This document shows, in pieces, positions 32,901-42,786 of a stretch of 64,000 nucleotides of DNA (its first letter is position 1; every line of letters starts with the position of its first letter). A program made the translations under genes and the position numbers. The notes under the pieces are model-generated. The model saw only the letters and a list, made by a program, of their open reading frames with translations. It made no database searches and had not been told where the DNA came from. Source of the stretch: Hypomesus transpacificus (lineage: Eukaryota; Chordata; Actinopteri; Osmeriformes; Osmeridae). The stretch spans positions 6,216,091 to 6,280,090 of the forward strand of contig NC_061064.1 of the NCBI RefSeq assembly GCF_021917145.1, written 5' to 3'.

Positions 32901-35900
32901 CCCAGTGAGAGTGCTTGTCCCCGGCAGCCCCAGAGGCCTGGCGTGACAGCGGGAGGTGTAGGATGCATGCTTGACACACTTCAAGCCCGCGTCAGCTGCT
33001 GATATAACCTGTCACGTGAGGCTGAGGAGACAGTGTGTGTGTGTGTGTGGGGGAGGGCAGGGGGGGGGCACTGGTCCTGTGGAGAAGCTCATCACCTCCC
33101 CTCACCGACCAGGCCCAACGCAACCCTCAACGCGTTTCGTCACCAGGAGATGGACTCCCGCGCCCGAGGACGACGTCAGAGCAGACTTTTGGATTTGGGG
33201 GCAATGTCTCTTTAATTGCCCCCCAATCTTCTTCTCTAATATATGATCTGCCATATAATCGGAATAGCCTGGCTGAGACTGTCTGCCCTCTTTTTTAATC
33301 ACAGGTCAAGCTCTCTTCCTGCCCACGTTCCTGCTTTGTCTCCGTAGCTCAACAGATATCCCGCCACGCCGGATGACCCGGTGTCGCGCGACACCTGGCT
33401 CCCGCCGCACCGTCCTCGACCGGGGTCACGACTGGGTCGTGGTCGCTGCCAGACTTTCGTGCCAAACATCGGTGGGCTTTCACTTGTCATCAGACGGGAC
33501 GTTTGACAGTCACCGCCGCGCTTGATGTCCAAAGTCTCTCAATGGACGTTGCCTCTCGGTCGGCGTCCAGGCTTTGGTCGACTCTAGACGTCGAACGCGT
33601 GTGCGTCGTCAGAAAGCTGCGGGTGTCAAAGCGGGCGTTGGTTTCACAGGGGGGTCTTTCTAACGGGCAGTTGCTGGTTCCTCCGTGCAGCACTATCTCA
33701 TAGGTGGGTAGGTATATAGTGCAATCAAGACCCGTTCGCAACTTGACCTTTGGACCGTTCTCGATGGAAAGTGTGTTCCCGTAGTTCTCGTTTCCTGGGC
33801 AGAGCTTCCTCCTTCGTTGTACATCCTTTTATACAGCCTCCAATCGGCCTTGCCCATACACGATCTGATAGCGATGTTCACTGTCTATTTGACCCCGAGT
33901 TGTCCCTTTTTTGTAATCTTTTTTTCCGTGTTCACGCGAGTGGAAGATTACATGAGCAGAAAGCTGGCCTAGATGAAATGTGTATTCTGGAGAAAAAAAT
34001 CTCGGCTACATTTCCTAAACCCGAAACATATCAAGACTGTTACGCTGTGGTGGAGAGAGGGTGGACCTTGTTCCAGTTGGACTCCCTCCGCTTTGAACCG
34101 CACCTCTCTCATTCAAACACACACACGCACTCACACACGTGTTGCGAGCCCCTTACTACTTATCTTTTGTCTTTTTCTTTTCAAATCTGCGGTTTCCTCA
34201 TGTCCTTGAATCCTTCCTTCCCCGTAGTCCCTCCCCCTCCCCCCTTTCACCCTCCCTCTTTTTGAGCGCGACACCGCGGGCCTCAGTCAGCGACACCGCG
34301 GGCCTCAGTCAGCGACACCACGGGCCTCAGTCAGCGACACTGCGGGCCTCAGTCAGCGACACCACGGGCCTCAGTCAGCGACACTGCGGGCCTCAGTCAG
34401 CGACACCACGGGCCTCAGTCAGCAACACCGCGGGCCTCAGTCACCGACACCGCGGGCCTCAGTCAGCGACACTGCGGGCCTCAGTCAGCGACACCACGGG
34501 CCTCAGTCAGCGACACCGCGGGCCTCAGTCACCGACACCGCGGGCCTCAGTCACCGACACTGCGGGCCTCAGTCAGCGACACCGCGGGCCTCAGTCATTT
34601 AGGATGACAAATCCAGCGTGACAGGCCCGATTGCATTGTGCGGTACAGGTGCTCCGGAGAAGATGGGACAGGAAGGAGTGGGCTGACAACTGAAATATAT
34701 TGCGCTCATGGCAAGACCGTTCAGTCTGAACTCCTTATCGACGCGCTAGCACGACGGCTTCTCTCCGAAAATGAGCTGTGAGGCACACGAGCCCCTCGAT
34801 AAATAACGCCTGTGGTATCTCCGAGCTCCTTCTAGTTAACCTGAGACCATTCCGGAACACTCCCTCGCTCATAGCGGCATCCATTGGCTCCCTGCTCACT
34901 AACGTCCCAGAGTCCCAGACGTCTTAACACGGCCATAGGACTTAACCTATTCCAAATAGGAATAGCAAATCTCCATTTTAACACCCCAGTAAGAACCAGG
35001 GCAACGGTTCACTGAGTCCTGTTTGAATGCCTGGATGAATATCGTGAATGTGGCGCCGGTGAACAGAGGTGGGCAGTAATGCCTCCTATATAGCTGACCT
35101 TACATAAGAGCCCGCTGCAGGGGTTATATAGACCATGTGTGTGCGTGCCTGCCCGCATGTTTTCCGCCCTTGCGTGTGCGTGCACGTCGCATGTCGCTTT
35201 GCACACAACACACTGATCTATAAGCCAATGGCTTTTTTTGTTGTTGTTGCTATACTGTGGATCACTAACTGGTGCTCGTAGCTAGGCAGCCTGTTAGCCT
35301 GTTTCTGCATCACTGAGTCCCACTGAGGTTGATTCCACCTGCAGAACAGCGTTCCTCTGCTTCTCTCTCTCTCTCTCTGTGTCTGTCTCTCTCTCTCTGT
35401 CTCTCTCTCTCTGTGTCTCTCTCTCTCTCTGTGTTTCTCGCTCTCCCTGTCCTCACATGTCAGGCCGTACTTATGTAAACTCTGAGAACGAAGCCTGTGG
35501 CCTCGAGATGCAGACCTATTTGTGTGCCCCCGCCTGAGAGATGGGCTTAGAGCTGGTTTCTTGGCTCATAGCTGCTCAAGAGGGAATAGACATCATGTGT
35601 TTTCTGAGTGATGACACGGCCGAGGCCCCGGTGACCCCGGGGTACGGTTTCAGAGAGGACCCACACTGCTCACTCGGGAGGTCAGCCCTCAATGTCAGTT
35701 TTCGTGCGTGGGAGACCGCAATGGATCCATGATGACATTTACAGTAGCCATTTTCCGGATGTTGCCGTTTGGTTGTAGCATCGTTTTTATTTGTATTTTT
35801 TTTTACTGGATTGCATGGGCTTCATTTTTATGCTATGACCTTCACAAAGAAGCAGTAGGCCAATTCTAAAGTGGGACCGATAGGTTAACCTAGTTCCGAC

Positions 35901-38900
35901 GTGAGGCTACGCCGTAGTGTCATGTTTGTTGAAGGGCTAGGTAAAGCCCCGTGTTTTGTTGTGGATGCTTGTGTGGAGCAGCTTTAGGTGCATTGTGTCC
36001 GTGCCACAGCATTCCCCCCGTGCCAGGATTGCAGTATTGGCCAGCGTATGACCTCACCAGCGTATGAGCCTCTGCCAGCCCCCCCCCACACACACAGCAA
36101 GACTCCCTGTTCCTGGCTCCTGGTCTCAGCCAGTCTCAGCCAGTCTCCGTTGTGGCTCTAGTCACGGAGCAATAGTCCACTCTTAGTTCATTCCCTTGCT
36201 CTCACAAAGGGACTCCGGGCCCAGCCTCCCATTCACGCCGGGCCTTTTCTCTGGCCGAGGCGGGGCTTTCTCTTGCTCTGTTTGGCAATGCTGACCCATG
36301 GCGCCCCTACCCGCCCGGTGTCTGCTCCCACCCTGATCCCCTGAGGGCTTGGCATGGATGGATGATGAGGGAGGGAGGGGGGGAGGGAGGGAGGGAGGGG
36401 GGGGGGGGGTCTTGGATGCTGGACTAGCGACCCTCCTTGAGACTTGCACTCCTCTTGCACTTGAACCATTGCACTGGAAATGAACATTCTATATTAACGG
36501 ACATTTTTTTTTTTGACCTGATAAAACAACGAGTCAGTGCCTAAACAAGGTTACAATTCACAGAGCCCTTTAATCCCGAATCTTCACTTCACGTAATGTT
36601 CTTCTCTGTAGATAATCCTGATTAAACGGTGTTGGGTAAATTCAGTTCAAACCTCTCCGGTTCTGCAACAGTAGGCACATTTGTAGTACATGGTAGTGAG
36701 CCATTAGATAAGTCTTAACCTATGTGTGTGACTTATGAGTGTGTCTGTGTGTGTCCATGTTTGTTCATGCGCCAAGACACCAGGCCGACTCAGCGGCTCT
36801 GTCCTCAGCAGCACTAATCATCCTCGTCCCAAATTCCCTGGCCCGGCGTAGGTGAGGCAGAGAGAGAGAGAGAGAGAGAGAGCCACGCAGTCCTTGGCAT
36901 CACTTCCTGCCAGTACCACCATCCCCCCCCCCCGTGTGTCTGACTGCAGTCCCCAGACTGATCATGTGACGGGCGCAGCTGTGCCCGCTAGGGGGATCTG
37001 TGTCGAGTCACATCAGAGGCCCGGTCCCGTAAAAACCCGGCTGACCTGGTTGTGGTTCAGCCTGCTGCAGGATGGAACCCTCCGGGCCTCAGTGGAGGAG
37101 CGAGGGGTCAAAGGTCACACACCGCTAATCAAGGCGTGATTGAGGTCATCGGTGTTATTTCCTAGACTTTGATAGTTCACGTCAGGCATGATGGATTGTG
37201 ATTGAGGGTTGTTGGGGCCAGGAAGGTTGCCTGACACCAGCAAGGCTTGTTCTGGCCTCGTGCTGTACTTAACTGTTGGAACAGCGCTCGCTTTGCTTGT
37301 GTCTGCGGCGAATGTAAAAATAGAAACTGTAATGTGTTTTAATGATTTAAACAACATTAGAAACGGTTGCAAATAGAGTGCCAAGAATGGGCAGGTCTGC
37401 ACTAGCCGTCCATTCTGTTGTGGCGCGTTTCCATTATTGATTTGCAGCCACATTTTTTTTCAGCTAGGTCTATCGGTGAATGGGAAGGGGCAGTTTTTTT
37501 TCTAACTTGTCAAATCACCCTGATGCTGGACTGTTCTGTGACACACTTCCATTGAAGGCAGACTCATCTACCCTCCATGCCAAATGAAAAGGCTTTGCCT
37601 GTCTTGGTTTTCTTACTAGCCAGGTGTGAACCTTTTCCTTGAAACAAAACGGATGCAGTCGTTCTTGGAAAACGTTTAAGTTGCGAGTTGTTGCGAAGTT
37701 GCCAGTTGGGACGTCTTAAAAAGACGTGCGTTAAACGTTTCCCTGAACTGAGGAGGACTCGAGAATTCCGGCTGGCACTTGGAACACCCACCTCAGTTTA
37801 CGACAGGACCCTTCCTCAAGCACACCTCCAGACAAACACGTGTGTTTTTTGTTGTGTGTTCCTCAGACAAACAAGTGTGTTATTTTGTGTTCCTCAGACA
37901 AACAAGTGTGTTTTTTGTTGTGTGTTCCTCAGACAAACACGTGTAATTTGTTTGTGTTCCACAGACAAACAGGTGTGTTATTTTGTGTTCCTCAGACAAA
38001 CACGTGTGTTTCCCTGTCTTCCTTCCGTGTGTGCAGAAGCTGGCAGCCGAGTGCCAGAGTGCGGGCTACAGCGGCACGCTCATCCCCTACAAGTGCGACC
38101 TGTCCAACGAGGAGGAGATCCTGTCCATGTTCTCGGCCATCAAGACGCTGCACCAGGGCGTGGACGTGTGCATCAACAACGCGGGCCTGGCTCACGACGA
38201 GCCCCTGCTCAGCGGCAAGACCGACGGCTGGAGGAACATGATTGATGTGAGCTCGCTCTCGCGCGCGCGCATTCGCACACAATGTCGACGTTGTTTTGGG
38301 GGGCGGGTACCGTGCACACTCTGTCTTTCTCTCTCACACAGACACACACACACAGTCATGTCAATGTTGTCCTTTTTAGTGGCTACCATTCTCTCTCTCA
38401 CACACACACACACACACAGTGGAGCTGTTTCATTGGCCGCGAGACGAGGCTTGGTACGGTGCACAGAGGCTCACTCTAGGCATCCTGGATTTGGCCCCTT
38501 CCATTGTTTAATGTCCCTTTTTAACAGTTTGATTCATTGAGCTTTTGACCCATTCAAGCCCCCCCCCCCCCCCCCCCCCCCCCCCCCCTTCCCTCGCTCA
38601 GAAACTCCATCCCTCGCGAGCTGGAACATGTCTAACGCCTATCCATCTGTTGCCATGGAGGCCAAAATGAATGTGTTCGCGGGTGTATTTTTAGCCTGAG
38701 TAATCTGGACACTGACCTTGTTCAGTCCCCCCCCCCCTCTACCTAGCCGCTGTTAGGCTTTAACCTGCCGCCTTTGAAAGTCACTGTGGGAGAGGTGAGA
38801 AGATAGAGGAGATTGTCAGACTCCACTGTTGACACTGCTCCAGTTAGGTTTTAGCGTTTGTCAATCACACTCGACAGTAATGATAAGCAAAAGAGTTGTG

Positions 38901-39583
38901 CCCCGTTCGTTGTGAACAGACACTGAATGTTATGTTGTGGCGAGGCCAACATCGAACTCTTCCGTTGGTCGTTTACGCGTCCTCCAAGGCGGGTGGTGTT
39001 GATCTGTGCTTGTTGTCCCTCCAGGTGAACGTCCTAGCCCTGTCCATCTGCACGCGGGAGGCCTATCAGTCCATGAAGGAGAGGAACGTCGACGACGGGC
39101 ACATCATCAACATTAATAGGTATCGAGATCAGAAACGCCGCAATCCTCGGTGTGGAGCGGAAGGCAGGTTTCGAATACCAGCGATACCGCAGACGTATCG
39201 CAGTTTGGGTTTATCTTCATCTCCCATGCAATGTCTTAATCTCTCTCTCTCTCTCTCTCTCTCTGCTCCTCTCTCTGTCTGCTCCTCTATCTCTCTCTCT
39301 GTTCCTCTCTCTCTCTCTCTCTCTCTCTCTGCTCCTCTCTCTCTCTCTCTGCTCCTCTCTCTCTCTGCTCCTCTCTCTCACTGTCTACCTTAGTATGGGC
39401 GGACACAGAATGGTACCCAGTGCAGACGAGCACTTCTACTGTGCCACCAAGTATGCGGTGACGGCTCTAACCGAGGGACTACGGCAAGAGCTACGACAAG
39501 CCAAGACCCACATCAGAGCCACTGTCAGTGCCAGCTCTCGTGTGTGCATGTGTGCCGTGTGGGCGTATTGCGTGGGGGGTATG

Positions 39584-39638
<55 letters not shown>

Positions 39639-40196
39639 CAAAGATAACTAACTCGTTTCCGTTGGAACTCCTTTTTGGCAGAGTATATCGCCCGGGATAG
39701 TGGAGACCGAGTTTGCATTCCGGCACCACAACAGTGACCCGGAGAAGGCTGCAGCGGTGTACGAGAGTATAAAAGTACGTCTGACGCAGGGGCCCCCCCA
39801 GCACGAGTGGATTTTTGTCCTCCCCTAAACGCGAATGAGCTACGAGTTGACAATCGGTGATGGGTTCCTTCTCCGCCCCCCCCCCCCCCCCCCCCCTCTC
39901 TCTCTCCACAGTGTTTAAAAGCGGAAGACATAGCCAGCGCGGTCACATACGTCCTCAGCGCATCTCCTCATGTGCAGGCGAGTCATGCTCCCAGTCCCCT
40001 CTGTCAACATTAGCCTCTCCGAGTCAACACTCGAGAGCCAAGCTTGTTGGTACAATGGCACCCGCTCAATAGGATTGGAACCGAAAACCTGATGAGTTTT
40101 AGGACCATGCGCGGAACCTCTGTTTGTTAAACCCCCCCCTTGTGTGCGTTGCAGATTGGCGATGTGCAGATGAGGCCGGTGGAACAGGTGTCTTAG
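26972..40196 (+). CDS. dhrs11: Dehydrogenase/reductase SDR family member 11
   Basis: This is a cytosolic NADP(H)-type short-chain dehydrogenase/reductase; the human enzyme reduces 17-keto- and 3-ketosteroids and other carbonyls. Coding exons: 26972-27103, 38037-38246, 39025-39119, 39394-39523, 39682-39774, 39912-39977, 40155-40196. Phases fit and give 255 aa (human 260, with five more N-terminal residues). Visible SDR motifs are the cofactor loop TGASVGIG at 12-19, NNAG after VCI, and the catalytic set S146, Y161, K165 in YCATK, spaced as in the human enzyme. The C-terminus is IGDVQMRPVEQVS. The first intron is 10.9 kb. The last intron starts with a GC donor (CAG/GCGAGT). Exons 2-6 sit among simple repeats. 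AATAAA lies at 41108-41113. Confidence 0.94.
30643..30661. repeat. Poly-C tract
   Basis: About 19 consecutive C bases in the dhrs11 first intron. Similar runs occur at about 31380-31396, in interrupted form at 32826-32882, and at 38559-38588. Confidence 0.85.
34268..34597. repeat. 22-bp minisatellite, 15 copies
   Basis: Fifteen head-to-tail units of exactly 22 bp fill 330 bp. Each begins GCGACACCGCGGG (or a close variant) and ends CCTCAGTCA. There is no insertion or deletion between copies. The CpG within ACACCG reads CCG in 7 units, CCA in 4 and CTG in 4. The array lies in the first intron of dhrs11. Because 22 is not divisible by 3, all three frames are traversed and the array stays open across it, but it is not part of a gene. 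Confidence 0.95.
35358..35437. repeat. CT-rich simple repeat
   Basis: Runs of CT with interspersed TGTGTCT in the dhrs11 first intron. Confidence 0.85.
37829..38003 (+). repeat. Six acceptor-like repeats before dhrs11 exon 2
   Basis: The word CAGACAAAC starts at 37829, 37864, 37895, 37930, 37962 and 37993, a spacing of 31-35 bp. Most copies read TTCCTCAGACAAACA, and the T-rich stretch plus CAG imitates a splice acceptor. The true acceptor of exon 2 (GTGTGCAG) is at 38036. Confidence 0.9.
38247..39024 (+). other. dhrs11 intron 2 with CA repeats and a 30-base C run
   Basis: Contains CA repeats at about 38333-38355 and 38397-38419 and 30 consecutive C bases at 38559-38588, with another C run near 38727-38736. 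No exon was seen. Confidence 0.8.
39241..39381. repeat. CT microsatellite before dhrs11 exon 4
   Basis: About 140 bases of CT repeat with GCTCCT interruptions end just before the acceptor of exon 4 (39393/39394), so they form an unusually long polypyrimidine tract. Confidence 0.9.
39585..39635. repeat. TG microsatellite after dhrs11 exon 4
   Basis: About 25 TG dinucleotides in the intron between exons 39394-39523 and 39682-39774. Confidence 0.92.
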
Positions 40197-41720
40197 CAAC
40201 GGAGTGAGAAGCAGTCGGCGGTGCACGCAGAAGCAGCGGAAACGGTGTCTCCCTAGCGACCCCTGCCGGGCAACAAGAACAACAACAACTATAGTTGGAC
40301 TGGCTGTGGAGGAATGTGGATGAGGGGGGATCTGTGTACAGATCTGTGCGTGTGTGTGGGGGGGGTGGGGGGGGGGGGTTCTCAGGTGTGAGGAAACGAG
40401 GAGGGAGGGCACTTCTTAACCACTACTCAATTACTACTGAGTGCTGCAACGTGATCTTTGCTGTACTTGCTCAGCCTTGTTGAAACAATGCGACTGCAAA
40501 CCAGGAGAGGGGGGGGAGGTTGCTCCTGTACCTTGCGGTCGTCTGCACGACCGTCACCTCGGAGGGAAGAGGATGCCATCATTTTCTTGTCTTTCTTTTC
40601 TTTGGTAGGTCATATCACATATCTGTTTGTAATGAGAGAACACTGCTGTTCATAAATGTAACAATGATACTTATGGTATTCTTTTTTTTTAAATATATAT
40701 ATATATACATATACGTATTTTAACAATGATTACATCGGTGGGATGTGGTTTAATACACTGTACCCTGACTAATAGATAATGCTCAGTCCATTCTACCATC
40801 TGTACTTCTGTTTTAACACTGAGTTGGCATGGATCAGGTTTACGAAAGGTTTTTTCCAAACCCACATCAACCACCAATTCAGTCAGTATGAGGGGACAGC
40901 CACAAGCACGATTCTGTTATCCCTTCCCTGTCAAGCAAATGTATTTCCCCCACTCCATAAAAATATCCTGTGTGATTTTAAACGGCTTTGTACTTTAGAA
41001 AGAGGTATGAAGGCAACACTTGCATCCTGTGTAGAGGTGACTAACTCTTGAGTGCGCTTGTATACTCTCCCCAAGTGTGTACTTACATGATAAAGTAGAT
41101 ATTTCTCAATAAATGAATAAGAATTGCCTCTTGTCATTCTTAGTGACCTCCTCTGATGTTCTGGGTGTTGAGTGGTACACTTGACAGGTGTTGTTCACCT
41201 TCTGTGGTGACACAGCGAAACACACCCATTGGACTTTGAGCAACTCGGGTTTCTTTAATCTTCGTTCCCACGTTGCGACACCATGAGATTTAGCATGTCA
41301 TCCTTCCCAGTCAAAAAGAAAAACCTTGTTAAAATGCTGACCTATTTGATTGACAATAATTGTGTAATCTTCATGTGGGATTTACAGAAAGTTGTTGGTC
41401 AGATTACAGTATAAGATAAGCAGGGTGTCAAGTGCCGCAGTGTAGATTGTTGTGTATCGGTCAAAACAGACTTTGATCTCGCCAACAGCCCAAGTTACAG
41501 AATTTGCTTCACGATACACACATGCCATGTTATAGTTGGATCATATGAAAACCAGCTACTGTATACACTCGCAGGACAATACAAAGTAAAACATGAATAA
41601 CATGTAACGTTTACAGCACACAAAGTATGGTGTATTCATAACTCTCTCGAATTTGGTTTGTTTTTGCTTTGTTAAACCTTTCAAACTGGGGTTTTCAGTA
41701 CTGTCGTTTGTATTAAAATA
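40197..41720. other. dhrs11 3' UTR and downstream sequence
   Basis: The dhrs11 3' UTR runs to about 41130 (AATAAA at 41108-41113). Beyond it, up to the LINE fragment, no gene was seen. Confidence 0.6.
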
Positions 41721-41739
41721 ATAAATACCAATCAATCAA

Positions 41740-42060
41740 CCTTTAATTATAAAGCACATTTTACACGATACAAATTGATCCAAAGTGCTGTACATTGTGC
41801 ATAGCAAAACTATGTATAAAACAACAAAAGTTTCCATAAGTGAAAGAATACAAATTTGTTTTTAGAGTAGATTTAAAAATATCCAGCAAAGGAGCAGACC
41901 TCACATGAGAAGGGAGAGCATTCCAAAGCTTTGGCCCAGCCACAGAAAAAGCCTGATCACCCTTTAATTTGTAGCAACATCGTGACACATTTAAAAGCAG
42001 ATTTGAAGATCTGAGTGCCCTAGCAGGACAGTATGGCACAATGAGATCACAAATATACGT
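41740..42060 (-). mobile_element. LINE reverse-transcriptase C-terminal fragment
   Basis: On the minus strand an open stretch from 42039 to 41761 encodes FSVAGPKLWNALPSHVRSAP followed by FKSTLKTNL. This is the characteristic C-terminal tail of reverse transcriptases from fish non-LTR elements. It is followed by a 3' end with TATAAAGCACATTT-type words. Only the tail is present, as expected of a 5'-truncated dead copy. It lies between the 3' ends of dhrs11 and the slc6 gene. Confidence 0.75.
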
Positions 42061-42397
42061 AGGTTCACAGCCAACGCGTTACATACTGTAGAAACATGCC
42101 AAAACTTCTAAATCAATAGCAGTGTTATCCACGAGGTGGTGCTCTATAGACATGAGATGAATCACCAGAAAGAACAAAATCGATAAGTCTGTCTGCTCCC
42201 AGTTATTGACTGCAGTTGAATCTTCCTATTCGAAAAGTAATGTATGCTATTTTCTGATGTGAAATAAACACACCAAAATCCCTGACAGTTCAACATGACC
42301 ATATTTCTCTGTGTACCTACTGCTCCTCAGTCCCCCCCCCCCCCCCGACACACAATGAAATAATAGACAATAGACACAGATCTAATATTAGAAGTAT

Positions 42398-42403
42398 TTT
42401 ATT
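42398..42403 (-). terminator. Poly(A) signal for the slc6 gene
   Basis: TTTATT on the plus strand, hence AATAAA on the minus strand, 384 bases after the stop codon of the SLC6 gene. It is the first clear signal seen. Confidence 0.5.
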
Positions 42404-42524
42404 CTAATAATTTGTTTTCGATATAATTGTAAAGAACTCCAAGTCCAACATGGACTATAATCCATCAGAATCAGTGAACTGGCAGCAGACTTAGCAGTGG
42501 AGCCATCGATTGGCCAGGAACAGT

Positions 42525-42645
42525 GGTGATGGGGATATATACAACTCAGGGGTTAGAGTGAAAGGCTGCAGATTAAGAGGTCAAAGGTTCAAATCCCCCC
42601 ACTGTGAGTCACTTTGGATAAAAGCATCTGCAAAATGAATACATT
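42525..42645 (+). repeat. SINE in the slc6 3' UTR
   Basis: B-box-like GGTTCAAATCC at 42586-42596, then GTCACTTTGGATAAAAGC, a diverged form of the same 3' domain seen in the SINE at 8424-8622. It lies antisense within the likely slc6 3' UTR. Confidence 0.65.
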
Positions 42646-42786
42646 ATAAGAAGAGAATTTAACTGGAAGGCCATTTTCACAGTGCTCATGAGGACACCTA
42701 GACCATAATCTGTTGCCATGGCAGTGAATGTCAAGTGTGTCACGGTCCCAGGCACAGACGCCTGTAAGCTGCCAGCTGAGGGGCTG

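Larger units (their letters stand above)
27104..38036 (+). other. Long first intron of dhrs11
   Basis: The 10.9-kb intron shows no exon I can support. Open stretches at 30.6-33.3 kb are produced by GC-rich and poly-C sequence and match no family I know. The left third is AT-rich; 30.5-34.6 kb is CpG- and C-rich. It contains the 22-bp minisatellite, CT-rich repeats at 35358-35437, and an acceptor-like repeat array at the right end. Confidence 0.7.

Noticed and set aside
32450..33300. Several overlapping open frames of 60-135 codons
   Set aside because: They come from GC-rich, C-run sequence on both strands, have low-complexity proline/glycine content and resemble no family.
34268..34597. A CRISPR array
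   Set aside because: The units are contiguous with no spacers, and the host is a vertebrate.
34139..34621. A 160-residue repeat protein
   Set aside because: The open frame is made by a 22-bp tandem repeat that lacks stop codons; there is no gene context, and it lies in an intron.
37829..38003. CRISPR-like spaced repeats
   Set aside because: The intervals are near-identical T/G-rich sequence, so this is a tandem repeat of 31-35 bp, not repeats with unique spacers.
41761..42039. A small host gene on the minus strand
   Set aside because: The encoded LWNALPSHVRSAP tail is that of a non-LTR reverse transcriptase, so it is a mobile-element remnant.
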